Shown in pieces: positions 1-9,680 of a stretch of 64,000 nucleotides of DNA. A model generated the notes under the pieces. That model saw only the letters and a list, made by a program, of their open reading frames with translations. It made no database searches and was not told where the DNA came from. The stretch is from Metaphire vulgaris. Taxonomy: Eukaryota > Annelida > Clitellata > Crassiclitellata > Megascolecidae. The stretch is from contig CM030832.1 of NCBI GenBank assembly GCA_018105865.1, positions 23,101,282 to 23,165,281 on the forward strand. Direction: 5' to 3'. Positions within the stretch are counted from its first letter, which is position 1. Every line of letters begins with the position of its first letter. Both the position numbers and the translations under genes were made by a program.

Positions 1-66
1 TTATTATTATTATTATTATTATTATTCGAGACGACTTCTATAACGCCGTAATAAAGCGAAGGCTCA
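1..66 (-). repeat. LINE/SINE 3' tail fragment with (TAA)n
   Basis: Bases 1-26 are a pure TTA/TAA run. Beside it, read on the minus strand, is GGCGTTATAGAAGTCGTC, a variant of the GGCGCTATAGAAAT block that precedes short tandem tails at about 9.65, 10.15, 21.3, 46.3 and 52.0 kb. I read this as the 3' end of a retroposon copy that runs off the window. Confidence 0.5.
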
Positions 67-112
67 CTGTGATAAAGTCTATGTACTTAATTACACTACT
101 TTGGAAGTTTCC

Positions 113-262
113 TACGATGCTGAATTCTGTCAGTCAACAGACACCGATGATGAAGATTTTGTAGCCCCTGAAGTTGATGGTGGAATTCGTCAACCATTCC
201 ACCAAGCTGAGTTGAACGACCTTTTACGAGATCTTCATCTGCCGAAGTCGTCAGCAGTGTTA
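113..262 (+). pseudogene. Fragment of repeat-encoded protein family (same as at 53.7 kb)
   Basis: Translation includes a stretch like FHQAELNDLLRDLHLPKSSA. It parallels FPNQKDLNDLIRDLGLTKCN in the longer decayed copy at 53.7 kb: an acidic lead-in followed by a conserved N-D-L-x-R-D-L helix. After about 50 codons it runs into T-rich repetitive sequence, so it is a truncated scrap. Its function is unknown; the family is a multicopy uncharacterised protein seen in many invertebrate genomes. Confidence 0.6.
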
Positions 263-380
263 TTTAAGTTATGTTTTTTTCAGTTACATTTTCAGTTACA
301 GTTATGTTTTTTCGGTTTCAGTTGCAGTTAGTGTTATTTAAGCCATGGTTTTTCAGTTACAGTTTCAGACTAAGACTGAA
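263..380. repeat. T-rich CAGTTACAGTT minisatellite
   Basis: Short imperfect repeats of TTTCAGTTACAGTTATG occur here, and AGTGTTATTTAAG appears twice (about 255-270 and 332-345). The array directly abuts the truncated pseudogene fragment. No coding potential is seen. Confidence 0.6.
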
Positions 381-539
381 TAAGACTAATATTTAAAGAA
401 AAGAATTATGCTAACACAACCAATCTCTTTAATAAATATACTCTAATATTTTAAAAATTGAAAATATATATAAACAGAAAACTGCCTTATTTGTATTTCA
501 ATATCTTCATAGCCTTATACCCAATATTTTCTATGTAAA

Positions 540-756
540 CAAATTCTTTGATACTCTATGCATTAAATGTAAACCCAATCTTAGAAATAGTAACAATATC
601 TATCTTCAATATGCATCTACTAATATCAGATTATTTACTAACAAATTTTCTGGACCTAGAATTTAGAATAGCCTCCCTCCTGATCTAAAAAATCTAAACC
701 AATTAAATTCATTTAAAGCTAACTTAACAATATTTATTTTTAAAATGCAAACCTAA
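540..756 (+). mobile_element. LINE (CR1/Jockey-like) C-terminal fragment
   Basis: The plus-frame translation ends ...RLFTNKFSGPRI*NSLPPDL... and continues to FKANLTIFIFKM before a stop at 754-756. The pattern GPRIWNSLPPDLK...SFKANL is the usual C-terminus of CR1/Jockey-type LINE ORF2 proteins. The expected Trp codon is TAG here (664-666), so the copy is dead. It is followed by AT-rich 3' sequence to about 960 in which I see nothing else. Confidence 0.7.
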
Positions 757-971
757 CTTTCTCTTGGCTAAAATTATTTAATATTGATACAAATTCTCAA
801 TTGTGATCACTAAATACTTTTAATATACATTATATGTACTAACTACATTTTATACAATCAATATGATTATATGTACTTTCTGTGGTTACTTTCATCCAAT
901 AAACTAAATCACTTCCTACTTGATCCCTAAATAACTCCTAATTTCCATCATTTAAAGACTTTTATATGTCA

Positions 972-1530
972 CTAGAAAGATGCTCGCTTCGCTCGCGCTC
1001 GCTTCGCTCGCAGTGCAGGATAATACTAATCCAATACCTATACCTAATACCCAATCATTGAATTCATGCTGAACAACATTTCAATGATCGCCACCTAGCC
1101 AAGCTCTGCGCCACGTAATAACTAGGCCTATGTACGTTAAAATCACGCAACTGTGGCCATTTGTGACGCTGTACACGTATTTTTTGTGTACGTTAAAATG
1201 TACGTTAAAATTGCGAAACTACCTCAGGCTGCGAACATTGTTACCAATAGCAACGTCGTCGCACGCCCACCACTCTGACGCTGCAATGACTCGACTAAAC
1301 CGTGTTAAACTACGAACAATTGTTACCAATAGCAACGTCGTATTCGAACATCGTCCACCAACGCATCGCGACGTAAGGACTAAACCGTCTACCAATAGTC
1401 AACGCTCGCCCACCAACGCATCGCGACGTAAGGACTAAACGGTCTAAACCGTCTACCAATAGTCAACCAATCAGAACGCTTGAAGGTAACAGACAGAGAG
1501 ACATACAGATAAGGATCTTAATATGATAGA
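972..1530 (-). mobile_element. Non-autonomous Helitron, minus-oriented
   Basis: Read on the minus strand, it begins TCTATCATATTAAGATCC (complement of 1513-1530) and ends in CTAG (complement of 972-975). It lies between an A and a T as Helitron insertions do. Bases 1100-1470 are the reverse complement of the leader of the coding Helitron at 62.36-62.64 kb (same GTACGTTAAAAT and CAACGTCGTC blocks), so this is an internally deleted relative. GCTCGCTTCGCTCGC repeats sit just inside the 3' end. Confidence 0.75.
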
Positions 1531-1737
1531 TGTAATTATAAACTTTGAGGTTGGCCAATTTTACGAGATACAAATCCCTTAGGCCAACCCTTTTTTCTCG
1601 ACTGATTTCTGTACTTTTTATATCTGCGAATTATAGTATAGACTTTAAAAACATATATAATACTTTTATTCTATAAGACCTAGATCTACCTTATATTCTC
1701 ATTAATTAATTATTATTACTAGATTATTACATTTTTA

Positions 1738-2109
1738 CTAGAAAGATGCTCGCTTCGCTCGCAGTGCAGGATAATACTAAAACCCAATCATTGAATTCAT
1801 GCTGCTGAACAACGTTTCAATGACGTACATACGCCACGTAGCCAAGCTCTGACGCTGCAACGTACGCTTCGTCAAACGCTTCGCGTGGCCGTTCGCTTCG
1901 CGTGGCCGTTCGCTTCGCGTCGCATTTCGCTTCGCGAAGCCTAAGATTCCAGAACGACCAATCAGAACGCTCACCCAGCTAACCAATCAGAACGCTTGAA
2001 GGTAACGAATGAGAACGTCACACAGCCAACCAATCAGAACGCTCACAAAGCCAACCAATCAGAACGCTTGAAGGTAACAGACATACAGAGCAAGGAACTT
2101 AATATTATA
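1738..2109 (-). mobile_element. Second non-autonomous Helitron, minus-oriented
   Basis: It has the same 3' end (CTAGAAAGATGCTCGCTTCG on the plus strand at 1738) and a 5' end whose complement reads TATAATATTAAGTTCC. The interior carries CGTTCGCTTCGCGTGGC repeats and several CCAATCAGAACGCT blocks, all shared with the element at 63.5-63.87 kb. The 207 bases between this and the previous Helitron are AT-rich with no feature. Confidence 0.7.
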
Positions 2110-2235
2110 CAAAAAATGCTCGCTTCGCTCGCACTCGCTTCTCTCTGCGCTCGCGGTGCAGGCTCGCTTCGTTCGAGGCAACGAATATTCCAACAAACAA
2201 ATTAAACATAAACTGCTTACACAAATCGAGCCTAA

Positions 2236-2510
2236 ATGTGCTCTATAAAATTAGCCTTAAGCGAAGCGTAACCGCGTCTTTCTAACGTTTATAACCGGCG
2301 GGATATAGGTGCTATACGAAGCTCCTATTCACCATTCGGCACTGCACAAAAATGCTCTAACTTAACTACCGTAATAATCGATGAATAATAATGTGCTCTA
2401 TAAAATTAGCTTTAAGCGAAGCGTAACTGCGTCTTTCTAACGTTTATAACCGCTGAGATATAGGTGCTATACGAAGCTCCTATTCACCATTCGGCGCTGC
2501 ACAAACATGC
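2236..2510. repeat. Tandem duplication, unit about 153 bp
   Basis: ATGTGCTCTATAAAATTAGC starts at about 2236 and again at about 2389. Both copies continue through AAGCGAAGCGTAAC, GTCTTTCTAACGTTTATAACC and GCTATACGAAGCTCCTATTC with few differences. It lies inside the Helitron-type element. No coding potential. Confidence 0.75.
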
Positions 2511-2715
2511 ATTTAATTTAACTAATAATCGATGAATAATTAATTCCTTTGCAAGAAACCCGGGGATAAAAATTTCAGGAATCGATAGAAACGTAAGGAA
2601 TTATTAAAAGGGACCTTTAAAGTTTAAAGTACTAAACGAAACATTTGAAACTCATAATGCTAATCTATAGGGCATGACGTTGCACATTTGCGTCAAATTG
2701 CGGTAGATTTCGGGA

Positions 2716-3058
2716 GGGAAGGGGTATATTCCGGAGGCACACAGCCAAGCTCAACCAAAGGGATGGTTGGTTGGGAGATGGATGGGGAGAGGGGTGGAAG
2801 AGGGATGGGGAGAGGGGTGGAGCAGAGGGGGTTGGGAGAGGGTTGGGAGGGAAGGGGGTTGGGAAGAGGGGTGGAGGAAGGGGGCTGGGAGGGTTTGGGG
2901 GTAGGGAGGGGAGGGGGAGGGTTTGGGGGCGGTTGGGAGGGGAGAGGAAGGGGTTGGGAGAGGAGGGGTGGAAAGAGGGTGCAGGAGGGAAGGGGTGTGG
3001 CGGAGGGATGGGGTTTGTTTGAGAGAGGGATGGGGAGAGGGAAAGGGAACGGGGGTTT
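2716..3058. repeat. G-rich minisatellite (GGGAGAGGG/GGTTGGGAG)
   Basis: The plus strand is almost all G and A with scattered T: runs such as GGGGAGAGGGGTGGA and GGGTTGGGAGGG repeat irregularly. Long open frames on both strands here (Gly/Arg-rich or Pro/Ser-rich) are composition artefacts. Related arrays lie at 12.08-12.87 and 13.99-14.51 kb, and all three are followed by a GCTGCAATTA...GACGCTTCG block. Confidence 0.85.
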
Positions 3059-3257
3059 GAGCTGCAATTACTGTAAGACGCTTCGAACGCTCCGTTGATT
3101 AGAAAATAATAGACAATGGTTGTCAATGGCAACAGCCTCGTGCACAGCCCAGGACAGAGGTTACGCATTCGACTTCGCAACGTCGATTGGTGACCAATCA
3201 GAACGCTTGAAGGTAACAGACAAACTGGACAAACAGAGCAAGAATCTTAATATTATA

Positions 3258-3590
3258 AATTTGCACAAATTTGATGTTAAAAATTATTCAACATATTTCT
3301 GTTCAAGTACTCAGTTATTCGTAGTTTATACTATAGTTAAGCTGTCTACTCTTGAAATGTTGAGAAAAAATAAATTTGATTTGATTGATTTGATTGATTG
3401 AGTTATAGTTGTATTTCAGTTTCAATTACAATTACAGCTTTTTCCCGATGACATTAACAACATGTAAATCAATGTGTATACATTGCTTAGTTATGAGTTA
3501 GTGAAGTAAAGCAAAAATAATTAATTCAAACTTGGTTAAGCCTCTATTATGTTGAATAAACAGCCATTTCACACTGTAGAAATTTCTCTT
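3258..3590. other. Gene-free AT-rich stretch
   Basis: AT-rich DNA with a short TTGATTTGATTGA run at about 3375-3400. No exon, RNA gene or transposon end was recognised. Confidence 0.5.
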
Positions 3591-3956
3591 CGAGAAAATG
3601 TTATTATATCATCAGCCATATATATCCGCGAGGTCTGCAAATAAATGCCTTCTTGAAATTCCCTTTCGTCGCACTAAATCTGGATGTAGGGCCTTTAGTT
3701 ATGCATCTCCATATGTTTGGAACTCCCTTCCCCTTGATATTCGGATGGCCTCTTCTCTAGATATTTTTAGGCGTCACCTTAAAACTTATTTATTTTCTCC
3801 TTAAGTCTTGGTATAGTCCTGACTGATTTTTGGTTTTTGGCCTGGACCGAACCGACCCTCCTCAGCTACAGTCTGCTCTGCCGATGAGCACTGCGGTTTG
3901 TGATCTGAGGCGTCCCCGATGAACACCTATGTGTTTGAAACGGACGATAAAATTAA

Positions 3957-4024
<68 letters not shown>
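3590..4024 (+). mobile_element. LINE 3' end (CR1/Jockey-like) with (TAA)n tail
   Basis: The short frame 3598-3804 encodes a standard LINE C-terminus: CRAFSYASPYVWNSLPLDI followed by a FRRHLKTYLFSP ending. It is followed by about 150 bp of 3' UTR and a TAA run (3955-4024) typical of the microsatellite tails of these elements. The copy is strongly 5' truncated. Confidence 0.8.
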
Positions 4025-4026
<2 letters not shown>

Positions 4027-4230
4027 TCAATACCTTTAGTTGCAACTGCATCTGCTGCTTCTTTCCCTCAATTTCTATCTTGATTATAAAATCCGCTGTA
4101 ATTTCCTTATGCTTAGCCCATGAATGATTATCCATGTTTGCTGCAATTTTTCCTTTCAGTAAGCAATTCCAGCTATCTGTTTTGCATCTGGACTTGTCCG
4201 TTGATGCATCCATTGTCTCATACACAAAAT
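4025..4230. other. Unassigned stretch, possible minus-strand coding scrap
   Basis: A minus-strand open frame of about 55 codons (4063-4225) reads into Leu codons from the TAA run. Its lysine-rich sequence (includes NMDNHSWAKHKEIT) looks more protein-like than random, but I could place no convincing splice sites and no family. Likely a transposon or gene scrap. Confidence 0.25.
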
Positions 4231-4409
4231 AAATTTATAATAAATTTCAGACGCCGTTTTCATGTCTACGTTCATAATATAATGACGCTGTCCAGAAAAG
4301 ATATTGCCTTACATGATTTATTGCCCCTAGTTCCCCTATTGCCCCAGTCGTCTGCTTCCTCGGAGACGCCTTACACACCGCCACACCACTCGACCACTTA
4401 GATGACCCT

Positions 4410-4629
4410 GTAGGAATTAACAACTAGAGATTGCGTTGATTTAGCCATCCTGGTAGATCTGGATCAACCTCTCTTACTACACAATACGGAGAGGGGATTG
4501 CCCTTATCTCCCCGCACGTATTATTTGGTACCAGAAGTGGCGCATTAGAAGTCACTCCAGGTCCTTCTACCACCCTTACCCCATTCCAGCCCCTCTTCTC
4601 GTATTAATATATATATATATATATATATC
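4410..4629 (+). mobile_element. LTR-retrotransposon remnant (LTR end plus PBS-like site)
   Basis: TGGTACCAGAAGTGGCG (4526-4542) resembles the tRNA-complementary primer-binding sites of Gypsy/BEL-type elements. It lies four bases beyond a CGTA end, as expected after an LTR. A related minus-strand site lies at 32.49-32.51 kb with the same TTAT spacer. A (TA)n run (4606-4629) follows. No internal coding sequence remains. Confidence 0.4.
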
Positions 4630-4796
4630 AGTTTTTTTATTTTTTTCAGTTTTTATGAGAACGGCTGATGCTACACAAAAACTAATGCCATTTTCGTTTT
4701 CAGCACGTCAAACTGCACAAAGAAGCATTAAAAATGAAGTGAAACAAAATTTTCATAAAAATTTGTTGCGCAGTGTAATTATGTTTTTTTTGGTTA

Positions 4797-5038
4797 TAGG
4801 CCTATGCTTACTCGTAGGTTAAACTGATATCAAGAGATACGGACTCTGCGCGAGCAAATAAAAAGGCAAATGCTCCGATAGTATTATTATCGTAAAAAAG
4901 ACGACACTGTTGGTCATTAGAAGCAGTTTGTTGAGAGCCAGGGCATGCTTTCGAAGCGTTAAAGTGATCGTACATTGAATTAAATGGAAAAATCGATCTG
5001 AATTATGAAGATAGAATAATACGGTGGCGAATCGCAAC
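4797..5038 (+). promoter_or_regulatory. Conserved 5' flank of IgSF cassette A
   Basis: This flank is clearly homologous to 16975-17196 upstream of cassette B (shared TTGGTTATAGG, ACTCGTAGGTT, AGAGATAC.GACTCT, GCAAATAAAAAGG, CGATAGTATTA.TATCGT). Similarity runs into the signal-peptide exon, so the duplicated block includes the presumed promoter and 5' UTR. AAATAAAAAGG about 180 bases before the start codon could serve as a TATA-like element; this is a guess from conservation only. Confidence 0.45.
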
Positions 5039-5090
5039 ATGCAGACGACAGCGTTGTTTCTGGCAATTTTTATTCCATCTTTAACAAATG
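5039..5090 (+). CDS. IgSF cassette A, exon 1: signal peptide
   Basis: ATG at 5039 opens 17 codons plus one base, then a strong GTGAGT donor at 5091. The peptide, MQTTALFLAIFIPSLTN plus a glycine completed by the next exon, is a standard signal sequence with a hydrophobic core and small residues near the end. The phase-1 donor matches the phase-1 V exon at 7753. Cassette B has the same exon at 17197-17266, but there the equivalent ATG is ATA and an upstream ATG pair is open instead. Confidence 0.75.
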
Positions 5091-5317
5091 GTGAGTCACG
5101 TTGAGAATACTGTGTATTTCCAAAAGCCACAACAAAGATCGATGTTTATGGCTCCAAGAAGATTATTTAATACTTAATAATGTCATAACAGAGGGCAATT
5201 GATAGAAATGAACAGTCGAAAATAAAAATTAATTTTAAACATTCCTTATTTGAGCCCGCAATGCATGAAGCCTAAAACTATGCATACAAATCATGACCTA
5301 GAACTAGCGGATCATCA

Positions 5318-5430
5318 GTGGCGTAACCAGAGTTTCGGAATAGGGGGAACCAAGGAACCATAGGGCTTAATGAAGAGTGGTTCGTTCCGTGAACGGGGTC
5401 CGAAGCAGATTTTGGTAACATTACATTGCA
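5318..5430 (+). mobile_element. Old CAGTGGCGTAACCA MITE-like insert, shared by both cassettes
   Basis: CAGTGGCGTAACCAGAG followed by a G-rich AGGGGGAACCAAGGAACC stretch occurs here and at about 17479-17570 in cassette B. Its start matches the CAGTGGCGTAGCC termini of the hAT-type MITEs elsewhere in the window. Presence in both copies implies insertion before the cassette duplicated. The other end was not found. Confidence 0.45.
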
Positions 5431-5570
5431 ATTAAAGAGATCTTGTATTTTGTTTTCAGATTACATGACGCGCAATAACAATCCCCAACTGATAACATGT
5501 TTTCAACGGTATTAGTTCTAGTAGCGAAGCATGGATCAGAGCTCCAATCGTTCATAATTTAAGAAAATAC

Positions 5571-6300
5571 TAGATTCTATCTTGAGCTTTCGAGAAAATT
5601 TGTCGACTTCAGTATATGACAGAGTACCGGGTATACATGTAGAACAACTATTCTGCATCACCTTTCACTGTATTCCTCAAGGATAAAATTTTTGTAAAGT
5701 TTCTTCAAGATTGCGCCCACGTAATGCTGTCCTGCTTACAGCACCCAGACCACCTCCCATCTTGCGAGTGCACTAATGACCATCAAGACAGACACGCACG
5801 TGCTATTTAGTCCAACTAAATGATTTGACAGAGCGTTGTGAGCTCCCCATCTGGATCTGGGCAGGGAGCTCCAGTTGCGAAAGATTTTGACTATTATAAT
5901 TATTAGATTAGACGGTGAGCTTTCGTGCAAATTTTGAAGACCTTGATTATGATTTATTGCGTAGTGGCCAATAGGTGTACTGCAATGGATCTCGGTCGCC
6001 GTATATCGATCGACTCTGTTGAAAATCACCCTACCTCCAGTTAAAATATTATCGACGTTTTAGCTGAAATCTCACGACGTATGTTAACCTGCACAGGGGG
6101 TCCGCAGTTCTTGGCCTTGGCTTTTAGGACTCCTTTTGGAGAAGGTACATGTCCTTGGTTCTGGCCTTGGCCTTGAGGGTTGAGTCCTTGGTCATCATAT
6201 TGGCCTTGAGGGTTGAGGCCTTGTTGATATCGCTTAGGGTCGGCCCCTGCTCCGGACCACCTTCGTGACTATACCAATGGGGAACATATGAGCCTATGAT
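5571..6300. repeat. Insertion block unique to cassette A
   Basis: Cassette homology breaks at about 5570 and resumes at about 6834 (B: about 17745 to 17763). The block includes a repeat (about 5740-6050) related to 24.38-24.61 kb, with CCAACTAAATGATT and GGAGCTCCAG.TGCGAAAGATTTTGA. This is followed by CCTTGG/GGCCTTGAGGGTTGAG short repeats (6110-6220) that parallel the TCCTCGTCC repeats at 24.65-24.80 kb. No coding potential was found. Confidence 0.55.
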
Positions 6301-6617
6301 AGAATTTGCTAGGACAGCAAGGTTAAAGGTTTTCACCCGTAGGCTCACGCCCGTAGGGTCCGGTGCTGATCCCCGTATTTAGTAGCCAGCAGCCCATAGG
6401 TGGCTAAGCCATACATCGGCGGACGGTGGCCAGTCTCTTCCGCCGAACCTATGGTTACTATCGCAATGTTGCCATTGCTACTCATTTGATGTTACTATCG
6501 CCCTCTAGCGATTAAGGCTGAGTCGACCTTAGGGGCTCCTACGGGATTGAACCCGTGTCGTCGGCGTGCCTGCCCAATGATATTACCACTCATCTATCTT
6601 CCCGCCCCCATAGGACA
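6300..6617 (-). mobile_element. tRNA-derived SINE
   Basis: On the minus strand the head carries an A-box-like TAGATGAGTGGT (complement of 6585-6596) and a B box GGTTCAATCCC (complement of about 6543-6553), spaced as in a tRNA-type RNA polymerase III promoter. The body continues with GGCGATAGTAACATC and GCAATGGCAACATTGCGATA. It lies inside the block unique to cassette A. Confidence 0.7.
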
Positions 6618-6833
6618 GCAGATTATTTTAAACAGAAACTTTGACAACGGAACTTTATTAGGTGAGGTGTAATTTTGATTTTTTTATTGCACTCCTTGCT
6701 TATGCCGTTGTACTGTTTTTGTGGATTGCCTGCAGAGATATGGTTATTAGACGACGGTAAAAGGAGTGCCTATCCTTTTCTGCCTCGTTTCCTCCGTCCG
6801 ACAGGCACTTCGGTCAAATGTCATAATTATTTG

Positions 6834-7273
6834 GCCGTATAATTTTCACGATAATCTTTGCCTTTAATCTTTTATCGGTGAATTGGTTGATGTCAACTAT
6901 CACCAGTTACATTATCGCATCGAATCCGGACGATTGAGTGTATTCATTCCTAGAAATCGATAAGCGGATTTAGTAATTAATAATTAATTATTATTCCCAG
7001 CATCGAAGGCGTACTCTTAGAGCATAAGCTAACTACTGGTGTTCATCAAGGATCTCTTTATAAAGCCTTCCCTGAAGTTAATTTGTGTTTTTTAGTTTTT
7101 AAAGACACTGTAGTGTGTGCTTTAAAAGTTTTACGGTAGTTAAGTGCCTCACTTATTGACTTCCTTTGCCTTATTTCTTGACCTTTGTATCCTCATTGGG
7201 ATATGCAGGCGACCCTATATGCAGAATTGTATGATAGCCAAATGAAATTCATCAATCAATGTTTACATATAAT
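6834..7273. other. Cassette A intron 1, homologous to cassette B
   Basis: Alignable by eye with 17763-18100 and 20335-20395 (GGCCGTATAATTTTCACGAT, GACACTGTAGTGTGTGCTTTA, TTCATCAATCAATGTTTACA). Intron sequence of the IgSF cassette; no exon seen. Confidence 0.6.
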
Positions 7274-7281
7274 GTCGTATT

Positions 7282-7603
7282 GAGTGGCGTAGCCAAAGGG
7301 GAATTTGGGAAGTTAAATCCCCTTGGCGGCGGAAAAAAATGTATGTGTTCCCATGCATTTTTAATTTTCGACCCGGTTTTTGGAGTTAAACTCCCTCTTG
7401 GGTGTCGACCGGAAAAATTCCTATTGGTATAGAATGATAGAATGTAAAGGTGTGAGGTGATGATTTTTTTGCTTGTCATTACGACGAAGAGGAAAAAAGA
7501 GAAGAAACGGAGATGATGACATTTTTTTTGCTTGTCAAGATTTTTTCAGAGTTGATAAACATTAAAACCAAACCCCCTTCCGGAAATCTTGGCTACGCCA
7601 CTG
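7282..7603. mobile_element. hAT-type MITE (322 bp) with 8-bp TSD
   Basis: The inverted ends are GAGTGGCGTAGCCAA and TTGGCTACGCCACTG. It is flanked by perfect GTCGTATT duplications (7274-7281 and 7604-7611). Cassette B retains the uninterrupted site (about 20395, ACACCGTATTTAATACTCC), so this copy inserted after the cassettes diverged. It contains a TTTTTTTTGCTTGTCAAGA block shared with other MITEs in the window. Confidence 0.9.
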
Positions 7604-7752
7604 GTCGTATTTAATACTCCATAAGTTAATTGGCCTTATTATTGATCTGAATTCATTTTAAAATTGTTGTCTATAACTCTAAGTGAGGGCAGAATTTGGA
7701 AGTGAAGTGAACTATGTGACAATAGGCCTACATAATCATTATTCAATTCTAG

Positions 7753-8043
7753 GTTTTGGTGTACACGCTGTCGAAGTCCTGGTCAACGATTCAGCTGTAA
7801 TAAACTGCTCTCCGAATGCATCAGTAGATATTCAATGGCATTTCAACTCACTCAATACGTCCATCTATGCTGGTGATCAGGTCGACGATGCTCACAAAGA
7901 CAGATTCAGTTTGGAAGTTGACAGTACGAGAGGAACGTACAACCTTATAATTACCTGTGTAAAACCGGAAGATGCTGGCGTTTACTATTGTTCAAGCCAT
8001 GATACTGTACGAGTGATCAGTGAAACGCATCTGACAGTATTGT
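7753..8043 (+). CDS. IgSF cassette A, exon 2: V-type Ig domain
   Basis: A 291-bp phase 1-1 exon: acceptor ATTCTAG before 7753, donor GTAAGA at 8044. It encodes one V-like Ig fold: first Cys in AVINCSPNAS, core Trp in DIQWHF, and the DAGVYYC signature near the end, followed by a G-strand-like ETHLTVL. N-glycosylation sequons are visible (NDS, NAS, NTS). It is presumably extracellular and ligand-binding. About 15 of 96 residues differ from the cassette B copy, and an extra Cys (IITCVKP) is present only here. With no full downstream Ig exon left in cassette A, expression would need splicing to exons beyond cassette B. Confidence 0.8.
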
Positions 8044-8159
8044 GTAAGAAACTTTGTTCAATACTAGTATTAAAATTACTATACAATAAGCACTGATCTA
8101 TTGTAATGAATGTAGTTGACTATTCTGAATTGTTGGGAAACTATATCATAAGGACTTTT

Positions 8160-8187
8160 GGAAGTGGTAGTGGTAGTCAAGAACAAG
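8160..8187 (+). pseudogene. IgSF cassette A: remnant 3' end of exon 4
   Basis: GGAAGTGGTAGTGGTAGTCA... ending at a GTTAGA donor matches the last bases of cassette B exon 4 (about 24010-24034). The following intron also matches (8188-8400 versus 24035-24310). About 110 bp earlier the sequence still matches the intron after the B V exon. A deletion has therefore joined the two and removed exon 3 and most of exon 4. No usable acceptor is seen. Confidence 0.75.
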
Positions 8188-8394
8188 GTTAGATCAATTA
8201 TTATTAGATATTTCATTTTCATTTTGTATAAGCAATTAAGTCATATGATCTTGCTTTAAGCACCAGTATCTGGTTTAGCTGACTAACGTACTCATTGATT
8301 TGTATGGCATACTCAGCTATGAAACTATGATCGCCGATTAAGGATATCCTCTAAATGACGATATATCTGACGATAAATTTTGCTTGTAAAAGAG

Positions 8395-8701
8395 AGAATT
8401 TCCGGGCCCCTGTGCAAAAAATAGTCACAGGCCCCTGATCTGACAAGTGTGTGGAAAAAATGACCTATTTTGGTTCTCGGTTCTTTTTAGTGTTTTTAGG
8501 GGTTTACTTAACATGATCGACCAGGGGCCCCTGACATTCGCCAGGCCCCTGTGTTCACGACGAGAAGATAACCTTTTTTTGCTGTCAGTAGTTTTTCAGG
8601 GTTCAGGCTACTGTTGATACATCATCATCACAGGGCCCGGGCCCCTTGCAGGCCGCCGGGCCCTTGTGCAATTATCCCCTGCCCCTCTGTCGGCGGCCCT
8701 G
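8395..8701 (-). mobile_element. GGGCCCC-rich hAT-like fragment
   Basis: The right end, read on the minus strand, is CAGGGCCGCCGACAGAGGGG, a terminus familiar from hAT elements. The body has repeated GGGGCCC/GGGCCCC blocks. The left end does not show a matching terminus, so the copy is rearranged or truncated. It interrupts the homology of cassette A with the intron after B exon 4. Confidence 0.45.
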
Positions 8702-9420
8702 CTGCAATTACAGATGGGCTTTTGCTCATCAGCAATTACTAGTATAGACCTAATACGAAACTGCTTTTTTCACAAGGGCCATTTTCATTGGTTTCGTTTG
8801 TATTATATCAATTTTTATATTGTTACCTTAAAGCGAAAATAGTTTATTTGCATACTGTAGTGCTGCAGTGCTGAGCAATTACGCAGATACACGAGATACA
8901 CGATAATAATACAGATAATAATTCTTTATATCACCCCATCATCATCAGCATTACCATCAGCAGCAGCAGCATTAGCTCAAAAGTCACAAGCTCAGAGTTT
9001 GACGCTTTTGACCCTATAGTAAATATAGTTAAAAGCCTTTGAAATCTCAGTTTTACATGCTCATAAGTACACATAAATCTCCTTACAGCAATAATGTTAA
9101 TCCCTAGGTACCTAATCGAAGTGACACATTTCTATAGGCTACACAGTCATTCATCCTTAGAGGAGAACATCCGATAACCCATATGGGTTCAAAACTCAGG
9201 GTCATAGAATTTGCGGCATTGAACAACCCATCAAAATAATTAGTATATCCTGCTGAAAATGCATAGCATCATTTCTAGCGCAATAGCTGAATGATTTAAT
9301 AACATTATGCCATATGCGTAGGCTAATCAACCAACATATAACCCTTTGATTTTACATCCAGCATCTAGGTCTATTAGCTCATCTATGTACATACCAAAGA
9401 AGGCAGGCTACAGCTAAAAA
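8702..9420. other. Gene-free stretch
   Basis: AT-rich intergenic or intronic DNA with small CAGCAG and ATCATC runs (about 8940-8975). I see no exon or transposon end. Confidence 0.5.
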
Positions 9421-9448
9421 CACATTTATAAGTTGTAAAGCGCTCTTC

Positions 9449-9523
<75 letters not shown>

Positions 9524-9583
9524 TAAGTTGTAAAGCGCTCTTGACTTTAGCCCCAGCTATGTTACTGCGCTATATAAATTGTC

Positions 9584-9639
<56 letters not shown>

Positions 9640-9680
9640 GTAAGTAGGTAAGTAGAATCTCGTGAATTTCTATAGCGCTT
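9421..9680. repeat. Two (TAA)n arrays with retroposon tails
   Basis: TAA arrays at about 9450-9521 and 9585-9638 each follow a TTGTAAAGCGCTCTT or GCGCTATATAAATTGTCG block. At 9638-9680 the minus strand reads AGCGCTATAGAAATTCACGAGATT followed by CTTAC-type repeats. These look like 3' ends of retroposons ending in microsatellite tails. Confidence 0.6.

Larger units (their letters stand above)
2110..3257 (-). mobile_element. Helitron-type element carrying a G-rich minisatellite
   Basis: Its right end (about 3205-3257), read on the minus strand, is TATAATATTAAGATTC followed by the same CTGTTACCTTCAAGCG block as the other Helitrons. Its left end is a diverged ATGCTCGCTTCGCTCGC hairpin region. Between them lie a 153-bp tandem duplication and a long G-rich array. 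The shared ends and unrelated interior suggest a Helitron that has captured minisatellite DNA. Confidence 0.5.

Noticed and set aside
2665..3180. Long open frames on both strands (Pro/Ser-rich and Gly/Arg-rich)
   Set aside because: They exist only because the G-rich minisatellite rarely contains stops; no start context, domain or splice evidence. The same applies to frames in 12.4-13.0 and 13.8-14.6 kb.
4063..4225. Minus-strand lysine-rich coding frame
   Set aside because: No convincing splice sites and no family; it runs into the TAA repeat of a LINE tail.
6543..6597. A functional tRNA gene
   Set aside because: A- and B-box-like sequences are present but no cloverleaf with anticodon arm can be folded; it fits a tRNA-derived SINE head.
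9450..9640. CRISPR-like regular repeats
   Set aside because: Simple TAA arrays, no spacers; the sequence is animal nuclear DNA.
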